A stretch of DNA of 53,010 bases. Source: Muribaculaceae bacterium (GTDB lineage: Bacteria; Bacillota; Clostridia; Lachnospirales; Lachnospiraceae). Under the pieces are notes generated by a model, which searched no databases, had not been told where the DNA came from, and was given only the letters and a program-made list of their open reading frames with translations. Shown in pieces: positions 1 to 9,544 of this stretch (the stretch's first letter is position 1; the number at the start of each line of letters is the position of its first letter). The stretch covers positions 1-53,010 of the forward strand of contig JAMPHJ010000004.1 of assembly GCA_023663465.1 (NCBI GenBank), written 5' to 3'. The position numbers were made by a program, and so were the translations under genes.

Positions 1-124
1 TAAAATAATAGTTGTTGTGACTTAAAAAATCAGCAGCTTCTTTTTCTGAAACATAATGGAAAGTTATGTTCTTACTTTTCATGTCCTCAATCTGTTCTTC
101 TATCGTGAGTTTTGGCTTCTTCAT
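1..124 (-). CDS. Abi family (abortive infection-type) protein, N-terminal fragment
   Basis: The reverse strand from 124 down to 1 reads 41 codons starting MKKPKLTIEEQIEDMKSKN and ending in DFLSHNNYYF, where the window stops. The start LTIEEQIEDMKSKNI followed by a segment rich in E/A and then FLxxNNYY is the typical opening of the Abi_2 (AbiD/AbiF-like) family, whose members are linked to abortive phage infection. A GGGGAT ribosome binding site lies 9 bases upstream of the ATG. The rest of the protein is outside the window, so catalytic or HEPN-type motifs cannot be checked. It is transcribed away from the sugar locus. Family assignment rests on resemblance of a short segment. Confidence 0.7.
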   Translation of the reverse strand, partial: MKKPKLTIEEQIEDMKSKNITFHYVSEKEAADFLSHNNYYF

Positions 125-262
125 ATATAAAAATCCCCAATGGTCGTTATATTGGCTGGTCTGACTGCCTGAATTGGAGATTATCACAAAATCGAAGATT
201 CGACAATATTTTTCGACGAAAATTTTCCCTCCGTAACTACATATTCTAAATACATATTGAAT

Positions 263-316
263 ATTACAATATTATGCTGGAAATTACAATATGGAAACGA
301 AAATTAGTTTTATACT
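263..316 (+). promoter_or_regulatory. AraC-type operator (direct repeat) and promoter, site 1
   Basis: Two identical boxes ATTACAATAT stand at 263-272 and 283-292, exactly 20 bp apart on the same strand. A -10 hexamer TATACT lies at 311-316, 28 bp after the start of box 2, so box 2 reaches the -35 position, as in promoters activated by an AraC protein touching sigma. No good -35 is seen, which fits activator dependence. It would drive the GH5-like gene and the first symporter. The stretch 125-262 upstream holds only AT-rich sequence with no gene that I can see. Confidence 0.75.
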
Positions 317-439
317 TATAAAAAATACGACAATTCAGACATTTTGAATTGCGCGGGAAGCGAAACATGGAGCATGAGGTATGAGACATGAGACGTGGAA
401 AAAGAAATGACAAAGATTGAAAAGAAAAAGGAGGGTGCA

Positions 440-2875
440 ATGAAACAAAATATTCGGATTCATAAGGCGGAAGCGAATAAGGGAGTGTTGGATTACTCGT
501 GGCTTCTGGATGCGCCGGCTGGGAAACATGGTTTTGTGAAAGAGCGGGGTGGTCATCTTTATTTTGAGGACGGTACAAGAGCCAGATTTCTTGGTTTCAA
601 CATGGCAACGAGGTCGGCGACGCCGACACATGAGGCTGCTGATAAGCTGGCGGAGCGTTTTGCGACGATGGGCGTTAATATAATCCGCCTTCATGCGGCT
701 GACGCACCGATTGGGGAAGAACCCTGCAGTTGGTCACAGACGAAGGAGGCGCCGTTATTAGATTATGAAAGCGGGTCTACCATAGAATTTAACAAAGAAG
801 GACTGGATCGCTTTGATTATTTTGCAGCGAAGCTGAAGGAAAAAGGAATTTATCTTCATGTTGACCTGATGGTTGCAAGGCGCATGCTTCCTGGGGACGA
901 TTTGGATTATCCGGGTTCTTTTCAGGAGTGTGTGAAGATGTTCCCGATGATAAACGAACGTCTGATACAGTTACAGATGGAATATGCGCGGAAAATGCTG
1001 ACACATGTCAATCCTTATACGGGTCTTGCATTGGTCGATGACCCGGCAGTGGTGGTAGTCCAGATTAACAATGAGGAATCTGCAATTAAAGGAACCGGGG
1101 AGGTACAGAGCAATCCTGACCTTGTTCCCTATGAAGAAGAAGTTGTCAGGAAGTTTAATGCATTTCTTCTGAATAAATATGGTACGAGGGAAAGGCTGAA
1201 AGAAGCGTGGACAGTGGATGGCGTATGTGCGCTGGATGATGACGAAGACCCGGCGAAGAACACCGTGCGCAGGGTACAGGGGAATTTCGTCCAGCCAGTG
1301 AACGACCCGAATGGCGACTGGAAAGGAAGCGACTGGATGCCGTCGCCGGCAAGATATGCGGATTTCATGGAATTTGGCATTGCAAATAACCGCCGGTTCT
1401 ACAGAAGATTTAAGAATTTCCTAATCTCACTCGGTGTCAGGGTTCCGATTGCAGCCAGCAATCTGCTTGGCGGGGCGGCGGATGTGTATGGGCATACGGA
1501 TGGTGATATCATGGAAAATAATAGTTATTTTAATCATCCTCTTCTGCCGTTTCATGGCACGACATTTACGGTTCCTGGCCCGACGGAGTATGTCAGTGTC
1601 AATCCGCTGACGCTTCAGACGGGAGCTGGCAGCATTGCGACGACGATTCTGTCACTTGCCTCGGAAGCGGTTGTAGATAAGAAACCGTTTATGATTACGG
1701 AGTGGAATGAATACGGCTTGCACCCTTTCCATTCAACAGCTTTCGTACATACAATCGCATATGCCTGTCTGAACGATTGGGACGGTCTGATTTTGTATAA
1801 TTATCAGACATCCGAGAATTGGGATGATCAGCCAGCCGATGAAATTTTAAATATATTTGATGCATATAACGACCCGGCGGTTGCCTGTCAGTGGGGATTC
1901 ATGGCGTCTATGTTCTTAAAAGGAATGGTACAGACGGCGAAGAATAAAATCGATATTGTATACACGCAGGATGATTTGAAGACGCTTCCCAATTGGCACG
2001 CTATGAACCATACATTTATACCGTATGTATCTTCTCTTAGAAATGTCTTTATCGATAGCGGCTCTAAATACCGTGGAGATGGAGAAGTCGCTATCAATGC
2101 AGGATTTTTCAATGGCGGGGATTTGAGTGAAGCAAAGCATGGCGTCTACTATGCATGGTCGAAATATAGAGATGCATTCCGCAGAGCGGAAGATAAAAAA
2201 CGCCTTGCGCTGGCAGCCGAAGGGGCAGAAGAAATCAGTAATGGTATTTATCAAGGCGCACAGCAGCTTGTTATCAATGAAATCAGCAATCTGGCAGGAA
2301 CTGGCAATTATACGGAATATGCGAAGGTTCTGGACAAAGCATTCAAGAAGTGGGGCGTCTGGGACGAAACATCGGGTTATGTGGATGGTAAGCTGGTATC
2401 TGATACAGGCGAGATTTGTTTCGATGCGGACCAGAAACGCTTTGCGGTAAGTACGCCATACTGCGGATATTTTTCCGGCGCGCCGGAAGAGGAAACAAAG
2501 CTTACGGATAAAATCAGACTTCAGATTCAGAATGAGAGAATGTCCGTGTCTGTCATGGCGAAAAATGCGGAAACGCTGGATACGGCGTCGGAGTTTATTC
2601 TGACCGCTATGGGCGAGACCGGCAATGATGGCAATACTTATGAGCCGGGGCAGCAGATGATGGGAATCACATTTACCAATGTGACGTTAAAAGGAAAACT
2701 TTTCGCGGAAACCATCGAAGGTGTGTTGAAAGTCAAGGCAGCGAAAGCCAGACTGGAAGTTTTAAATCCAGTCGGGGAAGTAATCGACGCCTTGGATGGT
2801 ATTGTAGATGGAGAAGAGGTTTGCTTTGACCTTAAAGAAACAAAGGGCATTATGTTCCATCTTATTACGGAATGA
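440..2875 (+). CDS. GH5-like (clan GH-A) glycoside hydrolase
   Basis: A protein of 811 residues with a clan GH-A (beta/alpha)8 barrel in roughly the first 450 residues. An early strand reads RFLGFNM and then NIIRLHAAD. The candidate acid/base Glu is in VVQINNEES and the candidate nucleophile Glu in MITEWNEYG, matching the two-glutamate retaining scheme of GH5 and its relatives. The C-terminal third looks like a beta-rich accessory domain. There is no signal peptide, so it should act in the cytoplasm. An upstream in-frame GTG at 395 lacks a ribosome binding site, while AAGGAGGG sits directly before the ATG at 440, so 440 is preferred. It is 66 bp upstream of a GPH symporter in the same operon and is preceded by operator site 1. 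Substrate unknown. Confidence 0.75.
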   Translation: MKQNIRIHKAEANKGVLDYSWLLDAPAGKHGFVKERGGHLYFEDGTRARFLGFNMATRSATPTHEAADKLAERFATMGVNIIRLHAADAPIGEEPCSWSQTKEAPLLDYESGSTIEFNKEGLDRFDYFAAKLKEKGIYLHVDLMVARRMLPGDDLDYPGSFQECVKMFPMINERLIQLQMEYARKMLTHVNPYTGLALVDDPAVVVVQINNEESAIKGTGEVQSNPDLVPYEEEVVRKFNAFLLNKYGTRERLKEAWTVDGVCALDDDEDPAKNTVRRVQGNFVQPVNDPNGDWKGSDWMPSPARYADFMEFGIANNRRFYRRFKNFLISLGVRVPIAASNLLGGAADVYGHTDGDIMENNSYFNHPLLPFHGTTFTVPGPTEYVSVNPLTLQTGAGSIATTILSLASEAVVDKKPFMITEWNEYGLHPFHSTAFVHTIAYACLNDWDGLILYNYQTSENWDDQPADEILNIFDAYNDPAVACQWGFMASMFLKGMVQTAKNKIDIVYTQDDLKTLPNWHAMNHTFIPYVSSLRNVFIDSGSKYRGDGEVAINAGFFNGGDLSEAKHGVYYAWSKYRDAFRRAEDKKRLALAAEGAEEISNGIYQGAQQLVINEISNLAGTGNYTEYAKVLDKAFKKWGVWDETSGYVDGKLVSDTGEICFDADQKRFAVSTPYCGYFSGAPEEETKLTDKIRLQIQNERMSVSVMAKNAETLDTASEFILTAMGETGNDGNTYEPGQQMMGITFTNVTLKGKLFAETIEGVLKVKAAKARLEVLNPVGEVIDALDGIVDGEEVCFDLKETKGIMFHLITE

Positions 2876-2941
2876 GGTATTTCGTATAGGGGAAAATGCA
2901 GTATGTTCAAAAAGAACAAATAAAACTATTGGAGGGAAAAA

Positions 2942-4360
2942 ATGGCGAAATCAAAAACACTTGGTCTGGATGCAGACGGTACTCAGAAAATGATGCGCAC
3001 GGGCGATTACATGGCCGACATGGGCGGACAGCTTGCGCTTGGTATCATGGGGAATCTGGTAGGACAATTAACATATTTTTACACAGATAAAGTAGGGCTT
3101 GCAGTCGGAGGCGTCGGCGTGGCAATGATGATTGCAAAGGTATTAGACGCCTTTACAGATATCATCTTCGGACACTTTATCGACCGTATGAAGGGCGGTA
3201 AGGAAAAATATTATAAATGGCTGATTTATATGGGAGTTCCGGCGGCGCTTATCACTGTTTTGCTCTTTACGGTTCCGGGTTCTATGGGAAGTCTGCCGTC
3301 ACTTATTTATGTCTGTATAACCAATATTCTTTTTACGGCTGTTATTTATACGATGATATCCACGCCATATGCGGCGATTATGGTTATCCGTACCAACAGC
3401 CAGAATGAACGAAACAAGATAGGCGTTTTCCGTGCGGTTGGAAACTATGGTGCAGGAATGATTATTTCTGTTGCGACAATTCCGTTGACAAATGCGTTGG
3501 GCGGAACCCAGAATGCATGGGTGAAGTATGGCGTAATCCTTGGTCTGGTAATCCTACTTCTCTTTTTGGTAAGTTGGAATAATTTGAGAAAAGCAAAATT
3601 TGCAGATGAAGTAGGAACAGAGAATCAGCCAGAAGCAGCGGAAGAAGAGTCGGGTTCTTTTGCAGATTCGCTGGGTATGCTGGTACGCAATAAATACTGG
3701 ATTATTGTATTACTGTTTAACCTGATTACACAGATTACTAATTCGATGGTTGGCTCAGCAGGAACTTATTACTGTAAATGGATTTTCGGCAACGATAACC
3801 TTGTAGCAATCATCGGCATGGGCGGCATGGTTGCAACTGTAATCGGTTTTGTGCTTTCTAATCCGATTATCAATAAGATAGGCGTGCGCAATACGGTTTA
3901 TTTTGGGCTTTTAGGGGCGTCTATTACGGCGGGTATCCGTTGCTTCGCACCATCAAATTTCTATTTATATATAGTGACAAGCTTGATTGGAAGTTTTGTC
4001 CAGATTCCGCTGATGTGTCTGTATGGCGTTTTGCTGGCGATGGCTGTAGATTATAATGAGTGGAAGTATGGCAAACGTCTTCTGGCAATTTCTTCGGGAG
4101 CAATCGGATTCGGAAGTAAAGTGGGAGGTGGTATTGGTACACTTCTGTTAACAGGTATTTTGACAATTGGTGGGTATGAAGCGACGCTGGCAGTGGCAAC
4201 TGATTCGATGAGAATGTCTATTTACGCGCTTGGAAATTATGTACCGTTGATTATCAACCTGATTATGTTTGCAATCTTTACACAATTTGACCTTGAAAAG
4301 AAACTTCCTCAGATTCATGCGGACCTCGAAGCACGCAGAAAAGAAAACGCACATAATTAA
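2942..4360 (+). CDS. GPH (glycoside-pentoside-hexuronide):cation symporter, MelB-like
   Basis: A 472-residue membrane protein with about twelve hydrophobic segments. The conserved early stretch GNLVGQLTYFYTDKVGL followed by KVLDAFTDIIFGHFIDR is the hallmark of the GPH/MelB family, which imports glycosides or oligosaccharides with Na+ or H+. The cytoplasmic loop after TM6 is acidic (EEESGSF). An ATG with GGAGGGAAAAA before it starts the gene 66 bp after the GH5-like gene, and a strong terminator follows directly, so the two form an operon. It is a close paralogue of the symporter at 29348, sharing the LGLDAxGxQKxMR opening and the CKWIFGNDNLVA motif. The substrate is probably the glycoside cut by neighbouring enzymes (inference). 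Confidence 0.9.
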   Translation: MAKSKTLGLDADGTQKMMRTGDYMADMGGQLALGIMGNLVGQLTYFYTDKVGLAVGGVGVAMMIAKVLDAFTDIIFGHFIDRMKGGKEKYYKWLIYMGVPAALITVLLFTVPGSMGSLPSLIYVCITNILFTAVIYTMISTPYAAIMVIRTNSQNERNKIGVFRAVGNYGAGMIISVATIPLTNALGGTQNAWVKYGVILGLVILLLFLVSWNNLRKAKFADEVGTENQPEAAEEESGSFADSLGMLVRNKYWIIVLLFNLITQITNSMVGSAGTYYCKWIFGNDNLVAIIGMGGMVATVIGFVLSNPIINKIGVRNTVYFGLLGASITAGIRCFAPSNFYLYIVTSLIGSFVQIPLMCLYGVLLAMAVDYNEWKYGKRLLAISSGAIGFGSKVGGGIGTLLLTGILTIGGYEATLAVATDSMRMSIYALGNYVPLIINLIMFAIFTQFDLEKKLPQIHADLEARRKENAHN

Positions 4361-4367
4361 TTTATGA

Positions 4368-4403
4368 AAGTCTGCCTGTAGAGTGAAACAGGCAGACTTT
4401 TTG
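4368..4403 (+). terminator. Rho-independent terminator after the first operon
   Basis: A perfect 12-bp stem (4368-4379 with 4388-4399, sequence AAGTCTGCCTGT) with an 8-nt loop, followed by a run of T. It lies 8 bp after the stop of the symporter gene. Confidence 0.9.
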
Positions 4404-4412
4404 TATAATAGG

Positions 4413-4449
4413 AAATCGCTCAATGATGCGGAAGAATGCGAAGCGATTT
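4413..4449 (+). other. Second hairpin upstream of the broken GH78 gene
   Basis: Arms AAATCGCT (4413-4420) and AGCGATTT (4442-4449) enclose a 21-nt loop that has its own weak complementarity. It follows the terminator directly. It could be a back-up terminator or a leader hairpin of the next gene. No promoter of the six-site type was found between 4404 and 4517. Confidence 0.3.
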
Positions 4450-4517
4450 TCTTGAAGCTATTAAAGGACATAAGTGATTGGACGATATTGCGATATCAGT
4501 TGTAGGCGGATAAATAT

Positions 4518-6848
4518 ATGGGCAAAGTTAGCAATGCAAACTGGATATGGATTCCCGGATGGGAAAAATGAAATCAGACAGAAGCGTATCTGGTCTGTTT
4601 CCGTAAAAAATTTATGGCAGATGCCGGACAAATGGAAATGAAGATACGGATATCTGCGGAGTCACGCTATAAGCTATATGTGAATGGGCAGCTTGCAGAA
4701 ATCGGGCCCTGTAAGGGCGACACGATGGTCTGGTATTATGATGAGGTGGATATTGCCCCTTTTCTTCTAGAGGGGGAAAATGTCCTGGCGGTAGAAGTTT
4801 TGAAATATCCGTTGAACGGATGGGGAAATCATAGTATCATCAGAACCGCTACCCCCGGCTTTTATCTGAAAGAAATAGCAGGATTTCATAACGTAGACGC
4901 AGACGGAACTTGGCGATGCAGCATCGTAAAGGATTTTCGGATTATTTCTGAATTTCCTTGGCACGCGCAGCTTCAGATTCTTGAAAACCGTATTGCTGAT
5001 GAAAGGCTGACAGGATGGAAACGAAAAGATTATGAAGATGAGGGCTGGGATTTTGCAAAGAGGTATACGGAAGAAGAGATAAGTCTCTTAATAAGTCCCG
5101 GCAGTCTGTATCCTAGACCGATTCCCCCGATGCGGAAAGTTCCGGCGCATTTTAAAGGCGTATATGGAAAGAGCAGATACGGCGCCTTGGCAGAGAAATG
5201 GAATCTTATGCTGGCGGAAAAAGATACGGTAAGGATTGCGCCCCATAGTCATGAGATTGTAGAAATAGATGCGGGGGAATTGATGTGCGGATTTTTGTCC
5301 CTTCGCATGGCGGATGGAGAGGGAAGCATTATCCGGCTTTTATCCAGTGAAGGCTATGTCAAAGAGCTGCCATCTTCGCCGGGAGAATTTCCGGTAAAAG
5401 GAGACCGTACAGATTGGGAAAACGGACATTTATATGGATTTACGGATACCTACCGGGCAGCAGGGAATGGAACCATAGAGCGGCCGGAATGTTATGAGCC
5501 GTTCTGGTTTCGTACTTTTCGTTTCGTAAGACTGGAAATCGAGACGTCGGATACGCCGCTTGCAATCATCGGTTTTGATTATCTGGAAACAGGTTATCCG
5601 TTAGAAGTACAGACGAAGGTCAGCGCTTCTGATAAAAGTCTGGAAGCAATCTGGGATATCAGCCTACGTTCCCTGCGGCGGTGTATGCAGGAAACTTACA
5701 CGGATTGCCCCTTTTATGAACAACTGCAATACGCGATGGACGCACGAAGTCAGATTTTATATACTTATGCCGTTTCGGGAGATGACAGGCTGGCGCGTCA
5801 GTGTATGGACGATTTTCGCAGGTCGCAGCGCCCGGATGGTACATTGAACTCCTGTTACCCGGACGCGGAACCCAATGTGATACCTGGTTTTGGAATTTAT
5901 TATGTCTTGATGCTTTACGATTATATGATGTATGTGGGGGATAAAAAGTTTCTTAGAAAACATCTTGGCTGCATGGATAATGTCTTGAATTTCTTTGAGG
6001 AAAATCTGGAAGAGCGGGGTCTGGTCGGTTCCATCGGCGGGATGTTGACGGAGCGCGGATATTGGTCTTTTATCGATTGGGCGCTGCCTTGGGGAGAAAC
6101 GACGGGTATGCCGCCTGCAGGAAGAAAAGGACCGATTACAATGGAGAGTTTTCTCTACATCTACGGACTGCTTCATGCGGCAGATATCTTAGCATATATG
6201 GGGCGCGGCGATACTGCCCAGGAATACCGCAGACGCGCCAGACAGGTGAAAGAAGCCGTCAATCAATATTGTGTGGATTCGGAAGGAAGATATATGGATG
6301 GACCGAGCATAAGGGAATATAGCCAGCACTGTCAGGTATTCGCCCTGCTTACGGATACGGTCTCTGTGGAAAAAGGGCGTGAACTATTAAAAGAGTCGTT
6401 GCGGGATACGAAAACTTATGCGTCCTGTACGGTTGCTATGGCGTTTTATTTGTTCCGGGCATTGGAAAAGGCTGGGATTTATGAGGAAACGTGTGCGGTA
6501 TGGGATTTGTGGAGGAATATGCTGGACAAACACTTGACGACTTGTACGGAAAATGCGCTTGATGAGCGCAGCGACTGTCATGCATGGGGAGCGTTGGCGC
6601 TTTATGAGCTGCCTTCCGTGATATTGGGCGTGCGTCCGAGCGCGCCGGGGTATGAGAGGATTCTCATACGTCCGGTTCCAGGATATCTGAATTGTGCCAG
6701 TGGAGATGTGATTACGCCGCATGGAATCGTGCATGTGGAGTGGCATAGAGAGGAAGACGGCCAGATTGCGTTACAATATGCGCTGCCGGGGAATGAAGAT
6801 AAATTGAGCCAAGACATGGTCAGCGTCGGCGCAAATATCGCAGATTGA
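4518..6848 (+). pseudogene. GH78-type (alpha-L-rhamnosidase-like) gene with an in-frame TGA at codon 18
   Basis: Translation from ATG 4518, which has AGGCGG upstream, gives MGKVSNANWIWIPGWEK, then TGA at 4569-4571, then in the same frame NQTEAYLVCFRKKFMADAG and 744 further residues. ANWIW-plus-FRKKF is the normal opening of GH78-like rhamnosidases, so the stop lies inside the real gene. The body has an accessory beta domain with YKLYVNGQLAEIGPCKGD and an (alpha/alpha)6 catalytic domain with ETYTDCPFYEQLQYAMDAR and WALPWGETTGMPP. Translation from ATG 4614 would omit the first strands, and no ribosome binding site precedes it. TGA is a normal stop elsewhere in this window, so recoding is unlikely. 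Recent nonsense mutation (for example GGA to TGA), or sequencing error. It is followed 57 bp later by a GH3 gene. Confidence 0.75.
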
Positions 6849-6905
6849 GAAAAAAACATGGTTATTTAGAATCATTGAAATTAGCATAGTTAGAGGAGTT
6901 TTATC

Positions 6906-9335
6906 ATGAACAGAGATTATATGGACATAACATTATCGCCCGAAGAGCGCGCCGGGGCGCTCCTTTCGGAGATGAGTCTGGAAGAAAAAATGGCGCAGGT
7001 CAACACGGTATTTCCTTTTGACAACGCTTATCAGAATTTTGACAGTATTTCTGAAAATACGAAATATGGTATTGGGGAAGTGAGTACCTTGGAAATGCGT
7101 AGAATTGAAACGCTGGAGGACGTGGCGGCGTGGCAGAAAAAGGTGCAGGGGATTGTCATGGACAACAGCCCGCACCGTATTCCGACTATTTTTCATATGG
7201 AAGGGTTGTGTGGCGCGTTTATACAGGAGTCTACCAGTTTCCCGGCCGGTATCGGGAGAGGAGCCGGTTTTGATTCAGAGCTGGAAGAACAAATTGCAGG
7301 GATTGTAAGCAGACAGGAAGCCGCTTGCGGCATTACCCATGTGCTGGCTCCGGTATTGGATATTTCGAGGGATTCCCGTATGGGACGGCAGGGAGAGACT
7401 TATGGGGAAGACCCGACGCTTGCCGCGGCATTGGGTGCAGCGTATACAAGGGGAATCCAAGAGAGTGAGACCGCCGGAAGAAGACCAGAAAGCGTAGCAA
7501 AACATTTTCTGGCGTTTCATAATTCCCAAGGGGGTATTCATGGAACCCATAGCGATACGCCGCCAAGACTTCTGGAAGAAGTATATGCGAAGCCGTTCCA
7601 AGCGGCGATTGCAGAGTCGGGACTAAAAGGCGTCATGCCCTGTTACTGTTCCCTTAACGGGGAGCCGCTATCTGCTTCCCATAGACTTCTGACAGAGCTG
7701 CTGCGGGAAGACATGGGGTTTGATGGATTATGTGTCAGCGATTATGGTGCGATAAGCGGCGTGCACAATGTTCAGCATGTAGGGGAAACAGAAGCCGAAG
7801 CAGGACTTTTGTGCATGGCAGCGGGAATGGATATTGAGATGCCCGGTACGGCAGGGTATGGGGAAGCGTTAAAAGAAATGTTTCAAAACGGGGAAGCGGA
7901 TAAGAAACTGCTTGACAGGGCAGTACTGCGCGTCCTTACTGCGAAGTTTCGGATGGGGCTTTTTGAGAATCCCTATGCCCTTCAGGGGGAAGCATTAAAA
8001 GAAATATTTGAGGATAAGAAAGGCAGGGAAGTTTCCTTACAGTCGGCAAAAGAGTCCCTGGTTCTTTTGAAAAACGACGGTGCGCTGCCTATTAGGAAAG
8101 ATGTAAGGAAAATTGCAGTAATCGGTCCGCATGGGGATTGTGCGAGGAAGTTTTTTGGCGGATATACGCATCTTTGCATGGTGGAGTCCACTTATGCGGT
8201 AGCAAATTCCATTGCAGGAGTCAACGGAAGCCACAGCGGAGAAGGTATGGAAGTAAAAACTGTTCCGGGGACAGATATCCAGTCGGATGAAGGGGAAATT
8301 TTTGACGCCATCCTGCGCAGACAGAAGCCGGGCTGTAAAAGCCTTCTGGAAGAGTTGAAAGAAAGACTGCCCGGTGTGGAAATAAGTTATTCGTATGGAT
8401 ATTATATTGCCGGGGACGACAGGGGATATTTTGAAGAAGCCTTGAAGATGGTAGAAGAAGCAGATATTGCAATCCTGACGTTAGGAGGAAAGCATGGAAC
8501 CTGCTCTATGGCGTCTATGGGCGAAGGGGTGGATGCGTCTGATATCAATCTTCCACCCGGACAGGAAGCTTTTATCAGGGAAGCGATAAAAACCGGAAAA
8601 CCGTTAATTGGTGTACATTTTGACGGAAGACCCGTTTCCAGTGATGCCGCGGATGAATGTCTGGACGCTATCTTAGAGGCATGGAGCCCGGCGGAAACCG
8701 GAGCGGAAGCGGTAGTCGGAGCCCTGCTTGGCGATTACAGTCCCGGCGGAAAACTTCCGGTATCGGTTGCCTATCATGCAGGGCAGATACCGATTTATTA
8801 CAATCATCCGAATGGTTCGGCTTGGCATCAGGGGGATAGTATCGGCTTTGTGAACTATGTGGACCTTCCGCACACGCCTAGATACTGTTTCGGACATGGG
8901 TTGTCTTATACGGACTTTACCTATTCTGATTTAAAGATTTCGGAGCAGGAAATCGGACCGGAAGAGAGGCTGCAGATTGAAGCGGTAATTTCCAATACCG
9001 GGGAGCGGGAAGGCGATGAGGTCGTCCAGCTCTATCTGCGGGACAGGTTTGCCAGCATGACAAGACCAGTAAAAGAGCTGGCGGGATTTAAAAGGATTTC
9101 CTTGAAACCGGGTGAGAAAAAGAAGGTCATCTTCGAGGTGGCCGCCAGTCAGACAGCGTTTCTTGATAAGGACATGCGCTGGCGTATCGAGAAAGGGTCG
9201 ATTGACGTAGAAATCGGAAGCTCTTCTGAGGATATCCGTCTGACGGGCGAATATAAGATAAAAGAGACCGGCTGGGTTGCTGGCAGGGAAAGGGCGTTTT
9301 ATGCCAGCGTCTTAATAGAGTCGGTAGAATTGTAG
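6906..9335 (+). CDS. GH3 beta-glycosidase (classical domain order)
   Basis: An 809-residue enzyme in the usual GH3 order: N-terminal TIM barrel (about 1-340), alpha/beta sandwich (about 390-620) and C-terminal fibronectin-III-like domain (about 690-790). The nucleophile is Asp279 in GLCVSDYGAI; KHFLAFHNSQGGIHG and RDSRMGRQGETYGEDP are standard substrate-site motifs. The C-terminal domain shows EGDEVVQLYLRD. GH3 enzymes release terminal beta-glucose, beta-xylose or alpha-arabinofuranose; the exact sugar cannot be read here. No signal peptide, so it should be cytoplasmic. AGAGGAG precedes ATG 6906. It probably shares the transcript of the broken GH78 gene upstream, and a terminator follows. Confidence 0.93.
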   Translation: MNRDYMDITLSPEERAGALLSEMSLEEKMAQVNTVFPFDNAYQNFDSISENTKYGIGEVSTLEMRRIETLEDVAAWQKKVQGIVMDNSPHRIPTIFHMEGLCGAFIQESTSFPAGIGRGAGFDSELEEQIAGIVSRQEAACGITHVLAPVLDISRDSRMGRQGETYGEDPTLAAALGAAYTRGIQESETAGRRPESVAKHFLAFHNSQGGIHGTHSDTPPRLLEEVYAKPFQAAIAESGLKGVMPCYCSLNGEPLSASHRLLTELLREDMGFDGLCVSDYGAISGVHNVQHVGETEAEAGLLCMAAGMDIEMPGTAGYGEALKEMFQNGEADKKLLDRAVLRVLTAKFRMGLFENPYALQGEALKEIFEDKKGREVSLQSAKESLVLLKNDGALPIRKDVRKIAVIGPHGDCARKFFGGYTHLCMVESTYAVANSIAGVNGSHSGEGMEVKTVPGTDIQSDEGEIFDAILRRQKPGCKSLLEELKERLPGVEISYSYGYYIAGDDRGYFEEALKMVEEADIAILTLGGKHGTCSMASMGEGVDASDINLPPGQEAFIREAIKTGKPLIGVHFDGRPVSSDAADECLDAILEAWSPAETGAEAVVGALLGDYSPGGKLPVSVAYHAGQIPIYYNHPNGSAWHQGDSIGFVNYVDLPHTPRYCFGHGLSYTDFTYSDLKISEQEIGPEERLQIEAVISNTGEREGDEVVQLYLRDRFASMTRPVKELAGFKRISLKPGEKKKVIFEVAASQTAFLDKDMRWRIEKGSIDVEIGSSSEDIRLTGEYKIKETGWVAGRERAFYASVLIESVEL

Positions 9336-9380
9336 GGCGATTAGCCATATGTATTTAAAGCTATGGTTTATTTTTATTAG

Positions 9381-9416
9381 ATTCATCCTCTTTAAATTGA
9401 GAGGGTGAATTTTTTT
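9381..9416 (+). terminator. Rho-independent terminator after the first GH3 gene
   Basis: A 10-bp stem, 9381-9390 with 9401-9410, one G-T pair, 10-nt loop, followed by TTTTTT. Confidence 0.9.
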
Positions 9417-9441
9417 GCAGAAAATCCCACAAAAGCAATAT

Positions 9442-9495
9442 ATTACAATATAGAAAAATATATTACAAAAAAGAAATCCCTTCCTCTGATAAACT
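9442..9495 (+). promoter_or_regulatory. AraC-type operator and promoter, site 2
   Basis: Box 1 ATTACAATAT at 9442-9451 and box 2 ATTACAAAA at 9462-9470, period 20 bp. A -10-like TAAACT begins at 9490, 28 bp after the start of box 2. It heads the GH43-GH43-GH3-GH3 operon. The remainder of 9336-9544 holds the preceding terminator and the leader with GAGGAGG before ATG 9545. Confidence 0.7.
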
Positions 9496-9544
9496 CTGGA
9501 TATAGTGATTAAGTCTGTTCATAGATGAAAAGAGGAGGTATCAG

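Noticed and set aside
395-439. Longer N-terminus for the GH5-like protein starting at GTG 395
   Set aside because: No ribosome binding site, lysine/glutamate filler sequence, and AAGGAGGG stands right before ATG 440.
4569-4571. Selenocysteine or other TGA recoding in the GH78-type gene
   Set aside because: TGA ends several genes here (for example at 2873 and 6846), no SECIS-like hairpin follows directly, and GH78 enzymes have no selenocysteine tradition at this position.
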